From assembly GCA_003290165.1 (NCBI GenBank), contig QNQO01000518.1, positions 124,001 through 188,000 of the forward strand: a DNA stretch of 64,000 nt, read 5' to 3'. Shown one piece after another: positions 37,063 through 50,900 of this stretch. Origin of the DNA: Berberis thunbergii. Taxonomy: Eukaryota > Streptophyta > Magnoliopsida > Ranunculales > Berberidaceae. The translations under genes were made by a program, and so were the position numbers. Within the stretch, counting starts at the first letter, position 1. Each line of letters starts with the position of its first letter. The notes below the pieces were generated by a model. The model was given only the letters and a program-made list of their open reading frames with translations, had not been told where the DNA came from and did not search any database.

Positions 37063-37529
37063 TTCGTGGTTAGAGTCCGCATACAATTTATAAATTCCGT
37101 ACTAGACCTTAGAAAGTCTTTATAAGAAAATCAACCTATCAGGACAATTTAATGCGATATAAAAAAAACACAAGAGATCTGCCATCTGATCCACATTGGG
37201 ATCAAGATTGATGGTGCTCGAAGAAATCCAAACTAACACTGGGGTACTACTAGCTTAGCGCGGTAGAGTTGTTGCGGATGGAATCACTGGTGAGGGTTTG
37301 ACTTTTGCGGTAGAAACCATTTTTTTTCAAAAAAATATATCGTTTGTCAAGGGCACCCTTGCCGACGTAGCTACAAAATGAAGTTGATGCGCACATAAAA
37401 CTAATAAAATACACATATTAATGTCCTCCACTACCGACCTACCCAACTCACATGCCAAAGCTTTTTGGCATAAAGCTACAAAAGGGACCACCATTCACCA
37501 CCACACTACAACACCCCAACACATGATGC

Positions 37530-37536
37530 TATATAA
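37530..37536 (+). promoter_or_regulatory. Candidate TATA box of the 123-aa gene
   Basis: TATATAA lies 295 bases before the start codon. The leader between contains a ctt trinucleotide run near 37690-37712. Confidence 0.4.
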
Positions 37537-37830
37537 TTCAACAACAAGTCTTCCAAAGCCTACCGAGTCTCTTGGATCTCACTTTCCAAACTCTCTATTA
37601 AACAACCCAACATTCATTACTGGATCCAACTTTATAGGAAGAGCACACAAAAACCAGTCTGGCTCTTTGAATTTGCCAGATCTTACAACAACTTCTTCTT
37701 CTTCTTCTTCTTATTATTACATCTCCTTTAGGAGGGAGGCCTCAATGGCCACCATCACCACCATTTACAAACTTGTTAGATATTTCATTCAAGCAACACT
37801 CTTGTTCCATTACCAGATCTTGTAATCAAT

Positions 37831-38202
37831 ATGGGAAGTGGAGCTGCAGCTGAAGGGCTGTTAAGGTGCGTGTTTGAAGGATGTATATCGTCGTCGGACA
37901 TGGATAAAGAGAGGAGACCTTACCATAAAAACTGTAGTTGTGCTTTGCATAATAAGACTAAGAAGAACAAATGTTGTAAAGGGTCTCCTAAGGGTAAGGT
38001 TTCTTATCCTATTCGAAGAGCTTGGAGTGAGAACTGCTTAGTTTTGGCTGCTGCTGCTGCTAGTGTTGGTTCTCCTTCTTCTAACAACTCGTCTCCATCA
38101 GCTTCTTCTTCTTCGATTGCTATTGATCACAGCAGAAGCAATGGTGGGATCAAAAGGTCACGGTCATATCTCAGTATTTGTAAAGAAGATGATGATTTGT
38201 AG
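37831..38202 (+). CDS. Small plant protein of unknown function, 123 aa, single exon
   Basis: Starts MGSGAAAEGLLRCVFEGCIS and contains DMDKERRPYHKNCSCALH, a Cys/His-bearing block near residues 13-40. A lysine-rich stretch (KTKKNKCCKGSPKGK), IRRAWSENCLVL and a serine-rich tail ending RSRSYLSICKEDDDL follow. I recall similar short conserved plant proteins with the RCVFEGCIS and ERRPYHRNCSCALH signatures, but no assigned function. The cysteines could bind metal; that is inference only. The ATG at 37831 is preferred because the conserved block starts a few residues later. The separate frame at 37421-37825 covers the TATA box and leader and is not this protein. GC content is higher than in the surroundings. 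Confidence 0.8.
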   Translation: MGSGAAAEGLLRCVFEGCISSSDMDKERRPYHKNCSCALHNKTKKNKCCKGSPKGKVSYPIRRAWSENCLVLAAAAASVGSPSSNNSSPSASSSSIAIDHSRSNGGIKRSRSYLSICKEDDDL

Positions 38203-38981
38203 TGAGGTTGATAAGTTGTTCTACAATGGTTGGAACTATTTTGTATTTTTTTTTTTTTACAAGTTATTTTAATTCATCTTGGTTTTACAAGACATTTTGG
38301 TTGAATAACTTGATTAATATAATTATTTACTACAGAGATCGGCTTTTGATCCTATTTATGTGTTTAAATGATGAAAATTAGTGGTCTGTTGATCAGATCT
38401 TGTAAGTTAAGTCATAATTTGTAGCTTTGATTTGAAGTTTCATGAACTAATTTAATAGATTTTTATGATGCAAATATGCAATCCTTTTTAAGCATAGTAG
38501 AAGATTGTTGCGGTAACCAATTGATATTTTTTTGTAAAGGATGATGTTGATATGCTCAATCGACAATCGACACGCTCAGCCCTTATGTGCCAGAAGTCTC
38601 GATGCGAATTAGGTAGGGAATAGTGCTATAGGACAGCAAAGTAGGGCATAAAATAGACGGGATCTCACATCAATGCTAGGATTTAATAGTTTGATCTAAT
38701 GTAAAATTTACCAAAATCAAATGCTCTATAGTACGGTTCACCATTTGGGTTTATAATTAGGTCATAACGCGTCCCTGGATCCCATCCCCCTATGATGATT
38801 TCTGAGTAAATTGTAACATGTACATTCTATACTGATTTATACAATAATATTGCGCTCCTGAAGCTCCTTGAGTACTTGCACAAATGAAACAGTGATGGGT
38901 GTGTTTTCTAGGTGTTTCTGAAGTAGATGAATTTTTCAATTGTTAGTGCATGGAATGCAGTTTTGTGTCGAAGACTGCAGT
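38203..38981. other. 3' flanks of the converging 123-aa and ALF4 genes
   Basis: The two genes point towards each other here. A T run lies near 38248-38260. No further gene or clear repeat is seen. Confidence 0.6.
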
Positions 38982-41900
38982 TTATGGACATATTTTAAGT
39001 TGGTCCTCGATGAGTTCAATACAACGGTACACGACTGACTGAAGAAGATCCAAGGCAAATGTGACTTGAACTGCAATTTCACTTGAATCATTTTTGTTCT
39101 CTGCGATGATGCCATTGACAAGTGTCTGCAGTGGCAGAAGCCACTCCCTATAAGCCTTCTGCAATGTATCCTTTGATAAAACTCCAGTGTAGTTAGTCTT
39201 TCCTGCAATCCAAGTCAGAAATTTCAATAAATGAGGATTATCAAATAGGTTTCCGATGGTAGGCAAAAGTAAACCCAGTTTAGATGAAAGGAAACATGCA
39301 TAACCAAGCTCCACAGGTGACAGATCTAAGGGGGAAAATCGACTCATCCTGTGTGTATCAAGAATCTTCTATCCTCTAGGGGTGCCTAGTGTGTTCCTTA
39401 TGCAACAATTAAGGAAATTGAATAGCATGGAATAGGGCTACAAACGACCCAAAAGGTAAGAGAAGTCTTCTTCTCTCTTTTCCTGCATGCAACAACCATG
39501 AACCATGTGCCCTAGTTCCCAACCAACCAGAGGGTGGATTTGTAGGAACCAGTTATTGGTTAGTATTAGCCCCTCTCACATTTATGTAACATGTGAATAC
39601 TCTAGCAATGCTTCTAACTTGTTCATTCGACATACACATGGGAGGACATACCCTAACACCCACCAACAAAAGCTACAAAGAAAATCAGCACAAGCCAAAC
39701 AAAATATAAGGCTTCATTAATCCTAACAAGACCGGCACCCAAGGAAAACTAAACATCGAGTCACCAACATGTTAACAATACTAACAAGGCTTTCTACTAC
39801 AAGAGCTCAAGACACATAAGATGGACACACTGACTCTTACACAATCACATAACATATGGGTAACATGAACTTGTTTTCCTTTCTATTGACCATGTTTTGG
39901 TTGTGGGTTGCATGTACTTGCTACATTTTTTAACCACATAGCTACAGTTTCACTCTGTTACGGAAAATCATATCATTCAGGGTTTGATCTATATTTACTT
40001 AGGCAAATTCTAGGCAGCTAGGGCTACCAGCCATTTTTTTGCCAGGATTTGAGCTCTTTACACTTCTACCCCTCTATAAATGATGTTTGTGATTGTGTTT
40101 TAAAGAGAATGGGTAAAAGTGTAAAAAAACCCAGCCCTGGCCAGAAAAATGACTGCTAGCCCTGGCTGCCTAGACTTACTAAATACTTATTACAATTATT
40201 TATGGAGAACTACTTTTTGAGTTTTCTCAAATTGCACACTAAAATTACTTTATATCTAGATTTTTGTTCCTATAAACCTGAGAAAGAGCTTCAGTTTAAT
40301 TATCCAAAATGATGAGCAAAATAAACTCAAGAGACGAAGCACTCTTGAATAAATATGCCTAATCACATCAGCATTTACTCCCACAACCATAAAGACATTA
40401 CAGTGCAAGAACATTTTATCATAAATAAATGTGATGTTTACCTGAGGACTCGTATATCAGTACAAACCTATACAGATTGAGAGCAGCTAATACCTGCATA
40501 TTTGATAGACAATAAAAACATGTCATTCATGTAGAAGTTTCACAAGAGCTATATATGAAATTATAAACATTTCATATATTCACATGGAACAAAGTCAGGC
40601 TGAAAGTTATGCCTAAGTGCAAAAGGGTGGAAGAAGTACAAAAATGTTGTAGAGGAAGTGTCAAATCTGCACTATCCAATATTTTTTAATGGTAGTCAAT
40701 GATGCACGGACTCTTCGGAAAATCCCTGTTTTGAGAGTCGGATACGTGTCGGAAAAAAACTCGCGTCCAACACACGGCCGACACATATCAGACACGCGGT
40801 CAATGGCCAAGACACATTGACTGAGATCGACACGGTCCCGACTCGGCCAGGACACGGTCCTGACACGGCCAATTTTTTTTCTTCCTATTTTTCCTGTTTT
40901 TCTCTGCTGATTTTGAGAAGTAGTTCTTGAAGAAACACCAGTTCTGCTGCACTCAATTGCAACACGTCAATTCTTTGATTTCTTCAACCCGGGAGAGGAG
41001 TTGTTTCAATTAAAGCACTTTTTCATGCCGTTCTCGATCTGAGGGTTCTTGACTAACGATTTTCATTTGGTGGTACATCAGGCGTCATCAAGGTCGCTTC
41101 TTCGCTCGCTCTAAATTAGATACAATACACATAAAAAGGGGTATTTTGCTATGTAATTTCTCTGTAATTTGATCTCTATTTCTAATGAATCTTTTGCTCT
41201 TAGATACATAATTACACACTATTTTGAAACAATTTGTAAATTAGATGCACTTTCTAGTAAATTTTTCTATATCTCTTGTTAAGCGAGATCTTTCAACTTC
41301 AAATGTAAAAAATTTAAACAATTTTAAGCTTTAGGTTGTTTATGTTCATATAAGTTATAAAAAAATAAAAATTAATAAAAAGTAAAGTTTGACATTGTCG
41401 CCGAGTCCTATTTTTTTGGAAATTGCCGAGTAGCCATGTCGTATCCATGTCCATGCATCCTTGATTCCTTGATGGTAGCACTCTTCTGACTAACAGAAAA
41501 TATATCCTGGATAGGAAAGGCCAGGATATACCGATGCGCATAAATTTCAATTACAAACTAAAAAGACACTTGAGTGTATTAGCATTTGTTTGCAACTTTC
41601 AGAGTGGTCTTTTTCGAACTGGAAATATCCTCACCAAGGATGCACGGACACGGATACGACACGACGACTCGGCAATTTTAAAAAAAATAAGACTCGGCGA
41701 CACGGTCAAACTTAATTTGTTAATATATTTTTTTTAACATATACATGGCTTCGAATGCTTACATGCAAATAAAAGGAGCAAAAGGCCCAATGGGGCAAAA
41801 CTAAATTTTGTTAAAAACATGGAAGCAAAAATGCCCAAGAGTTAGTTCGAGGCTTGGCCAAACGTATCTAGTCCAAGAATAGTTTTAATTTTAAATGACC

Positions 41901-44900
41901 CAATTTTAAAAGCCCAATCTCAAAACCTAAGTTGGGTATTTGTTATCTAGTTCGAGTTAGGGTATTGCTGTTTTGAGAAGAAGACCAGGAATGAGGAAGA
42001 AGAAGATTGTGTTTCAAAGTAAGATTTTTCACTCTCGAAATAGAGTCTTCTTCTTCTTGTCGAAAACTCTCTCTATCTGTGTGTCGAAAACTCTCCCTCT
42101 CTCCCTGCATGTCTGTCGAAAACTCGCTCTGTCTGTCGAAAGAGGGTTGAACCAGAGAAATCTTTCCCTCTCTCTGTCGAAAACTCGAAATCTCTCTCCC
42201 TTTCGACAGATCGATCGAACGGTCCCTCTCAACAAATCTCTCCCTCTTGACAAATTGATCGATCGATCGATCCCTCGACAGATCTCTTACTCTCGACAAA
42301 TCTCTCGTTCGACAGATCTCGACCTCTCGACAGATCTCTCCCTCTCTCTTTGTCGATCGACACGTCTGGACAGATCTCTCCTTGTCGATCTCTAGTTCAA
42401 CCCTCTTTTCTCCCATTTTTTCTCTGTAATTTGGGTTTGAAAAATGGGGGAAGGATCGATCGAAGAGGATAGGGTTTGTGAGAGGAAGGATCGATCGATC
42501 GATCAAAGAAAATCCAATTTATTTGCAAAATTTACAAAAACCGAGTCTGGACCGTGTCCAAGCCGTGTCCAAACCAGTCAACGAATTTTGACCGTTGACC
42601 CCGTGTCCAATACGTGTCCAACGCGTGTCGGACGCGAATCCGTGTCCGACACGTATTTGACTCGTGACACGGAGGTTTTCCGAAGAGTCGGTGCATCCTT
42701 AATCCTCACAATAAGATCTCGGTCTGCATCTTCATCCTACCCCTCTCCCCTCCACAACAAACCAGTACTAACACTACCATCACCCACACCCCAACATCAC
42801 CACCGCACACACAAGAACTACCATAAAACAACTAATATTTGTACTGCGACAATCATCAACATCTAATAAAAGAGCATCATACAATTTAATAAGTAATTCT
42901 ACAAAGATATTAAGAGTTCTCTTACAACTTATTCCCAAATCCCAACTTACAAGTATTCAAACTCTCTACTTTGAACTTAGGCTTCGTCGAAGCGCATTGT
43001 CAAATACTAAATCAGCAAGGATGTGTATGGTAATGGTTCCATGGGAAACAACTTATTAAGGAAATTTTGATCAAAATGTGGAAAATCACTTATCCTCAAT
43101 CCTAAATTTTTTTATCTAATGTGGGAATGAAACTCCCATGGACATCACATCAAAATCAAACATTCCTTACTATCAGTACCACGTCATCACCAACCACCAC
43201 ACACTATGTGATAACTATCAATCTATCACCATCAAACAATCCCCCTGGGGGGTAATGCTGCTATCTTCTCTTCACATGGTACACTTTATTTCTAGTTACA
43301 AATTAGAAATTATGCTTGATTATTCAAAATAATTACAGTTAGTGTCTGATTCACATGTTTGGTAAATAAAGTTGTAACAAGCCTCTGAACCACTTATTAA
43401 GACATTTATCTTTAGTTAGGGTTCCCTCTTAATAAGAGGTTAGATATCCAACTCAAACAAACAGCCCTAGTCAAACCACAATGTCAAATATAAACAATAA
43501 CATAAAATCAGCAATTTTATAATACTAACTTCCTCATTTTCGAAGACCCATTTGTTCCTCGCCAACCAAATTATGCATTTGTACTCTTTTTGTCTAGTGA
43601 CTTTCTCGGTCACTAGCTTTTTCTAATATATCAACTGCTGCTGTTTTATTTATAAAAAATAAGTAAATAAATAAACCCTTCAAGAACACAAATTCCATGA
43701 AATACAAAAAACAGTAGGAAATGGTCCCAAACCTCTTCAGCAAAGGGGCACCATACAAATAATTGGTCAAAGTTTTCAAAACATATCTACATGACCACAA
43801 ATTTGCGTTCTTACTGAATTCCAAGTGCGCGTGTTTGGTTGGGAGAGTTTGTTCTCTCAGTAGTTAGTTTCTTTGTAATCTCTTGTGGTTAAGCTTCTCA
43901 TCTGCTTGTTTAATTGATACAAAAAAAAAAAAAAAAAAATTTAAAAAAATATCAAGTTGTTGAGAGTATCAGGTTGTACAATTTACTAATCTAGGGTCAT
44001 GAATATACATGGAATCATAAAATAAAAATAAATAAAAGCATTAAAGCACATAAGAATACCATCAAATGCAAAATCATTTGCTCAGAACACAAAGAAGGAA
44101 TAAGAATTACCGCATCAGTCTGCTCAGGGAGAGATGGAGGCCCTCCTGTAGGAGGCTTCAAGACCAATTCTACCAAATCCAGCACATCTTTACTCCAAAA
44201 TGGTGAATCGTCTAGTCTGGTTTTGTCATTACTCTGAACAGAATTCTGGCGATTTTCTGTGAACATTTCATCTTTGACAAGACCTAAAAGAAGTGCAATC
44301 TGCATATAAATACCACGGGTTTGAGAATGTACCTGGAACTTTAGAAAGGATGAATGATGCTCAACACAAACAAAGTAAAAGATGGCATACCATGGAAGGA
44401 ATGTCAGTAATATTGATCGAGGCCTTCAAAATGTCAAACCTTTCACGAATTGGAATATCAGCAAGCACCTAATAATTATTTGGGTGGCAGAAAGGAATCC
44501 CAATTAACAATAGACTGATTGAAAAAGAACAGAAGAAAATAAATAAACTTTGCATGCATCAAATGCAAACATCTTGCAAACCTTGCCTTCAAGTGAATGT
44601 CCGAACTGACAAATATGGAAGTCAATACAACCAGGCTGAAATATGTCACATATGACATTTATTGACGAGCATCTTTACCCTGTTCCCCAAATACTATTTT
44701 AATGATGTGGGCCGTTCTATTAGCACGAGTCTGTAAAACTTGGACTTAGATAGGACAAAGCATGCGAGTGCCTAGATTTGGGGAGTTTATGGGTATACGT
44801 CTCAAGGATCCTTCCACTAAACCATTTTTTCTTTTTTTCAGCTACTATCATGCAAAATCTGAAAGTTTTCAGTGATGAGAGACTGATGCCACAGATATAC

Positions 44901-47900
44901 TGATCCTTGTGAACCACTCAGGCAATGAGTTTGTGAGTGTGGTTCCAAATATAACCACGGAGGCAATTCATATCGATGATCTCAGATAGCAACTTGTAAA
45001 ATACATTAGATTTAACTCACCAATTTTAATGCGCTAAAAGCATGCTTCCTTGACGTTGCATCTAATGAATACACAATGTTATTTTCAATAGCCTGAAATG
45101 CTTTTCACTGTTAGAGTTCATTAAAAATAAACAGTTATGACAACGCTAACAAAAAAGAGAGAGTAACGAATACCTGTACGGCAGAAAAAAAGCTAGGTAT
45201 ATAAGCTGAGAAATCTGCGTCTTCATTGCTACCCTTTGGAGATAAATTCGCATCCATGATATACAGCAAGAAATCAATGGCATGCTTCCTTAATTGTAAA
45301 GGATGGGTTGTGGAGGACAAAACATGTGTTAACATGCCTACTGTTTGCCACCTCTTAGATTGATTAATGCGGAGATTTTCCTTGACAATAGTCAAATCCT
45401 CCTCTGCAGCCTTCACAACCTCATCAGAGATATACCCCCAAATCACTGCACAAGAGCATCAGCAAGTGAAAAATTAGAAAAGCGAGATCTCTAAATGTGC
45501 AGCTAAATTTGAGAAAAAAATCCTGTGAATAAACAATAAAACATATGCAAATCTGATATTGTATCAGATACCTGCAAGAGATGCTCCATGCTTAACAAGA
45601 GAAAAGCAACTTGAATAATCATCATCGCCATCTACATCGAGATGAATTAAAAATATTTTTTAATGTTAGGTAAACAGACATATAAAAAGATTTTTAAAAA
45701 ATGATATGAAATGTTGATAACCTTCAAGAACGATGGCAGTAAGTTTCTCTACATCACTTCCAGTTATGAGACCAAGGTACGACATGTTACAAAATGGAAG
45801 GAAATGAGACAGTCGTGACACCACCTGTATACAGCTCAAACCTACCTGTACCATGCTACAAGAAACTTGGGCCTACACATGAAAAGACAAAATGGGAACA
45901 AAAATAGTGAAAAAAGTAGTTCGTAAACACTGCCCATTACTAAAGTTTAATTTGTTCAAGTGTCAACCATAATTTGCAGGACAAACAAGCCAAGCACGGC
46001 ACTGATCTGCTCTTTTCTTCTGTCCTCCTGTTCATCAAGAACTTGAAAATATAAGGACCTTTGGGAGCAGATACCATGAACACCAAGAACAACCTAACAA
46101 AAGCAACAAGCATAACAAGGTGAGTGTCACAGACCAATTTTCGGCAGACTTCCTGAATGGAAGTAGCAATGCTTATTGCTCTGTCAATAAAATCCTTCAA
46201 TGAATCTTCATCTTCGTCATCAAACTCGGAAGACACAACTTTTATAACATTGAGAATAGCAGGTATTGCTTCTTTTATCTGCTCAAAGTGGCGTCTCTTA
46301 ATGCAAAGGAACACTAAAAGTAAAAAATAAATGGATCAGAAAATCTTATGGTTTTGCAAGCAGGTTGCGGGTCTTCTACTTTCTTTCTATCTTTCTTTCT
46401 GTTTTTATATCTTCCTTTATTTTTTAATTATGGAAGAGCTTCATACAATGATAAAAGACAACTCTAAAGAGCAATTGGGCTTTTTGAGTAGCCTCATCCC
46501 AAGCCAATGTCAAATACAAAATTACAAGCAACCAAATCAATCGCTAATCTTCTTCACACAACTACCCGCTATTTGTTGCTAGCAAAATTAGCCAACAAAA
46601 TGCATATGCAGTCAACTTCCACAAAATCTTGAGAAACCTCTAAGAAAGCATAACATTTCAAAGGCTCGAAGATACCAACTTGAAGGCCAAAAGGGGTGAC
46701 GGTGAAACAAGCCAAATCAAGGAAGAGATATGTGTTTCTTTGAGGAGTGAGCATGAGGCAGTGATGAAGACCAGGATAAGGTAAGGGTGAAGGCAGCAAG
46801 ATGGGACTCCTCTCTTCATTCAAAAGGATATACAGTATATATTAGGAAACATTGGATATATTTAATGTAACCAGGTTACTGCATATCGGATTGAAAAGAA
46901 AGTTACTGCAAATCGAATTCAAAGAAACGAGTAAAACTTCAGCAGCTTTGAGAATAATTGGAGTGGCTGTAAATGAGATTAGCATGCCTAGAAGCTACAT
47001 ATGGACTGGAGGGAACCTGAAAGAGCACGCTGTGTGGAGGTTTCTTCAAAATCGAAGTAAAAAAGAAACTTATTAATCATGGGTGAAGATGGAGAATAAA
47101 TCAGATTTCTCAAAAAAAAGACCACTGGCATTCATGCTTTGGGGCATCAATGGTTGGGTATTGAGGATGGCAATGAAGATATAGCTTGAACTATCATGGG
47201 ATTGTGCCTTCAAGTTACTTGACAACTATGTATTGTATATTTTTGTTCTTCGCTATACTATGCAATTTTATTATGTTTCCATTTAGATTCTAGGTAGCGT
47301 GACTTTTTTTAAAACATATTTGTCAAAAAATGATGATGTATACTACTATGTTGATATGCTTCAATTTTTTTTTAAATCTAACAAAAATGTTAAGACCGCC
47401 TCGCGTCACTGAGCCGTGCGCATCACCTTGCACGTCACACTCTGCCTTGCCTCCGCCTTAACTATAATAACGGGGCCGACATTGAATATGGCGAAAATCT
47501 AATTTAAAACAATTTCTCCCCATTAAACAACATCAACATTGAACTAGGTAACGTTTTCCATCCTCCACTTTATACAACTTCAATCTAACAATTGATATGG
47601 CTAATAATGTTAGAATTAAGTAAAATTTTGTGTTGATCTCCTCCATGTGAACCACACAAAAAGTGTGTCAAAACAACACGACCGATAAGAAGGCAAAACC
47701 CATGAGATACAAGCTTTTTGAAACTTCTACTATTTCTAGACAAATATATGGCAGAAAAAGGTGTCTAACAAATGCTAGGGTTTTATAAGACAAATGCTAG
47801 GATTTCATAACAGAACGGGTATGTGTTCAACATCGACATAATCTTGAAGGATGAATTGATATCAACCCGTGTGCAACCAAGCACACAACCAAAATATGTT

Positions 47901-47953
47901 TTATGTTCCCGGAAAGCAAGACATGACTAGACTCACAAAAGAAAACGGAAAAA

Positions 47954-47984
<31 letters not shown>

Positions 47985-50900
47985 TATAAGCTCAAATCAT
48001 TTGGAGCAAAAGACGTTCATAAAATGCACGCATAAGTTCAAAGCATCCTAAGAGAGGATTGAGAAAATGGTCTCTCTGTCCACACTCTTAAAATTACAAT
48101 ATCAAGCTTTGTGTTTATTTGTAAACGTCGATGAAAGAGAGACGGCGTTTAAACCATAAAAGAATGGGAGATCCACTACACTTGATCAAAGTATTAGACT
48201 GGGCTACAGCAAGTCATCGATTTAGTTCAAATTCTAAAAGAGAGGAGCATGAGCAAGGATTAAGTTCCCGTATATTTGCCAATGGTAGCCTGGTTGGATG
48301 GTTAAGATTGTGGTGGTTTAACCCCCACATCTTGGGTTCTATACCCACCGGCGGCACGCTCTCATTTCAAAAAAAGAATAAAAAAGTTCCCGTATGACAT
48401 GAAGACCAATGAGTCAGTCACTGGATGCTGAAGGAAACGTAGAAAATGATGATAAGAATTAGGATTTTTTTGTTGATGATTTCTCTTTTTTAATGATTTA
48501 GTGAATATTTGCAAGTTACTTGACCCCTATGTATTGCATCTTTTCGTTATTTGCTCTACTATGCAACTTTATTATGTCTCTGTTTCAATTCTAGGTAGTT
48601 GCATGAATTTTTTTTTTATATATTTGTCAAAACGATGATGTATGCTAATATACTGATATGTTTCAATTTATTCATTTTTAAATCTAAAAAATGTTAAGAC
48701 CGCTTGTGTTACTGAGCCGTGCACATCACCTTGCGCCTCATGCCTCTGCCTCAACGCCTTAACTACAATAATGGGGCCCACATTGAATATGGCAAAAATA
48801 TAATTTAAAACAATTTCCCCCATTAAACAACATCAAAATTGAACTAGGTAACGTTTTCCATCGTCCATTTTATACAATTTCATATGTCTAATAATGTTAG
48901 AATTAAGTAAAATTTTGTGTTGATACTTCATGGTGTGGAAATTATCTCCACAACATTTCTCCATGTAAACCACACAAAAAGTGTGCCAAAACAACCTGAT
49001 CGATAAGGCAAAACCCATGAGATACAAGCTTTTTGAAACTTCTACTGTTTCTAGACAAATATATGGCAGAAAAAGGTATCTAACAAATGCTAGAATTTCA
49101 TAAGAGAATTAATCAGGTATGTGTTCAACATCGACATAATCTTGAAGGATGAATTGATATCAACCTACGTGCAATCAAACACACAACCAAAATATGTTTT
49201 ATGTACCATGGAGAAAACTAGTACTCTTTCCGAAAAGCAAGACATGACTGGACTCACAAAAGAAAACGGGAAAAAAAAATGCTAACTAAAGGCTCTAGAT
49301 CCATGTCTTAAAGCAAAGAGTAGAAAATGTGCCTATATATTTTGCATTACCCAGGAAATTACTCCTTTATTGTGCTGATATCAAAGAACCAAGGAGCTCA
49401 ACTCTCAAATCATTTGAAGCAAAAGACGTTCATAAATGCACGCATAAGTCCATACCAGCCAGAGAAGATTGAGAAATTGGTCACACTGTCCACACTTAAA
49501 TGTATAATATCAAGCTTTGTGTTTATTTGTAAACGTCAATGAGAGAGAGACGGTGTTTAAACCTTAAAAGAATGAAGGATCCGCTACACTTGATCAAAGT
49601 ATTAGACTGGGATACAGCAAGTCATCAGTATAATTCTAAGAGAGAGAAGCATGAGCAGGGATTAAGTTCCCATATAATGTGAAGACCACAGAGTCACCTC
49701 TCACTATTAGGGGTCAGATATTTCATGTCTAAAACATAAATATGTAAAACCTTTAATTACTTTTACCTTTTGAAATACCGCTCAAAAGAGGAGCAAAATA
49801 AGCTGGTTGCATGCACATATCAGTTGGAGAATCTAATGCCTGATCCAGTGAAAAAGGTTCGTCATTATCATATCGAAACGATAAACATGCTAAAAATGTA
49901 AAACTTAACATTAGCAACCATAAAATGACAAGCCATTATGTGTGATTTAGTGGTTGGCAGAATTTTCGCAGAAAGTCAAGTTCAGAATGAGTTTCAGGTA
50001 CACTATTTATGCATCAATAATATCAAATTTTGTACTAAATGGTTGTAAATTATATAAGATAGAAATCAAACCCATCTCCTCATCCTACCATTACAATGTT
50101 TATACAACTGCATCTGATCAATCATATCTATGATGTAAAAGGAAAAGCCTATTAAGGAGTTGAGAGATGTCGTTCACCCAAACCAGCATATTCACCAAAT
50201 TTGAAGAGACATGTCCCTCTCAAACACAACTTTCATATATGTAAAAAACACGTCCCTCTTAGATTATAAATGATGTACTCCTCTCTCCTACCAAGACATC
50301 AACGTTGCAACTCAAGAAAATCAGGCCATTCAACAAAAGAAACTATCCTTCTCAACCCTGTCCTTGAAGGTTCAAAAGCATGAGATGATTTGTTGTTTCT
50401 GAATGTGTTGTCAATCCCCCTTTCATATTGATTTGGTTCACTCCAACACTAATGAGGTTAGATTTCTGGAATGTCAAACTTGTTTGATCCTCTTTGAATC
50501 TGTGTGCAGCCAAACAGTATTCTATATATGTGCTTGATCGACACATTCGCATCTTTCTCTTCAATTTCCTAACATAGCATACATTTTTTTGGATAAAAGT
50601 GGAGATACATAACAGAGTCAATCTGAATAAACGCTAAATGAGGAACAGATCCAGCATTTTTGTGTTGATATTTTTGTCTTTTTTCTCTTTGGGAGACCAT
50701 TAATGAACCAATGTAGGAAATTCTTATATCACTTCCTTCTCTTATTAATGTCTGAATAGTTTTTCCTAATTTTTTATAAACACTAGAAATCCAAATATAG
50801 TGGATAGTTTGGGATGTTCTGTTATGCAACTGACCATGGAAACAAAGTAAATTTTTTATTTTCCAGTGTCCTTGGCTCCCTCCCTCTCTCTCTCTCTCTC

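Noticed and set aside
37421..37825. 134-aa open frame just before the 123-aa gene
   Set aside because: It runs across a likely TATA box and a ctt repeat in the leader, has no recognisable features and ends six bases before the better supported start.
41943..42506. 187-aa Arg/Asp/Ser-rich frame on the minus strand
   Set aside because: Generated by short degenerate repeats inside a MITE. Comparable open frames exist on both strands, as expected of such arrays.
48274..48383. Considered as a functional tRNA gene
   Set aside because: No closing acceptor stem and a degenerate B box. The target duplication and A-rich tail show a retroposed element instead.
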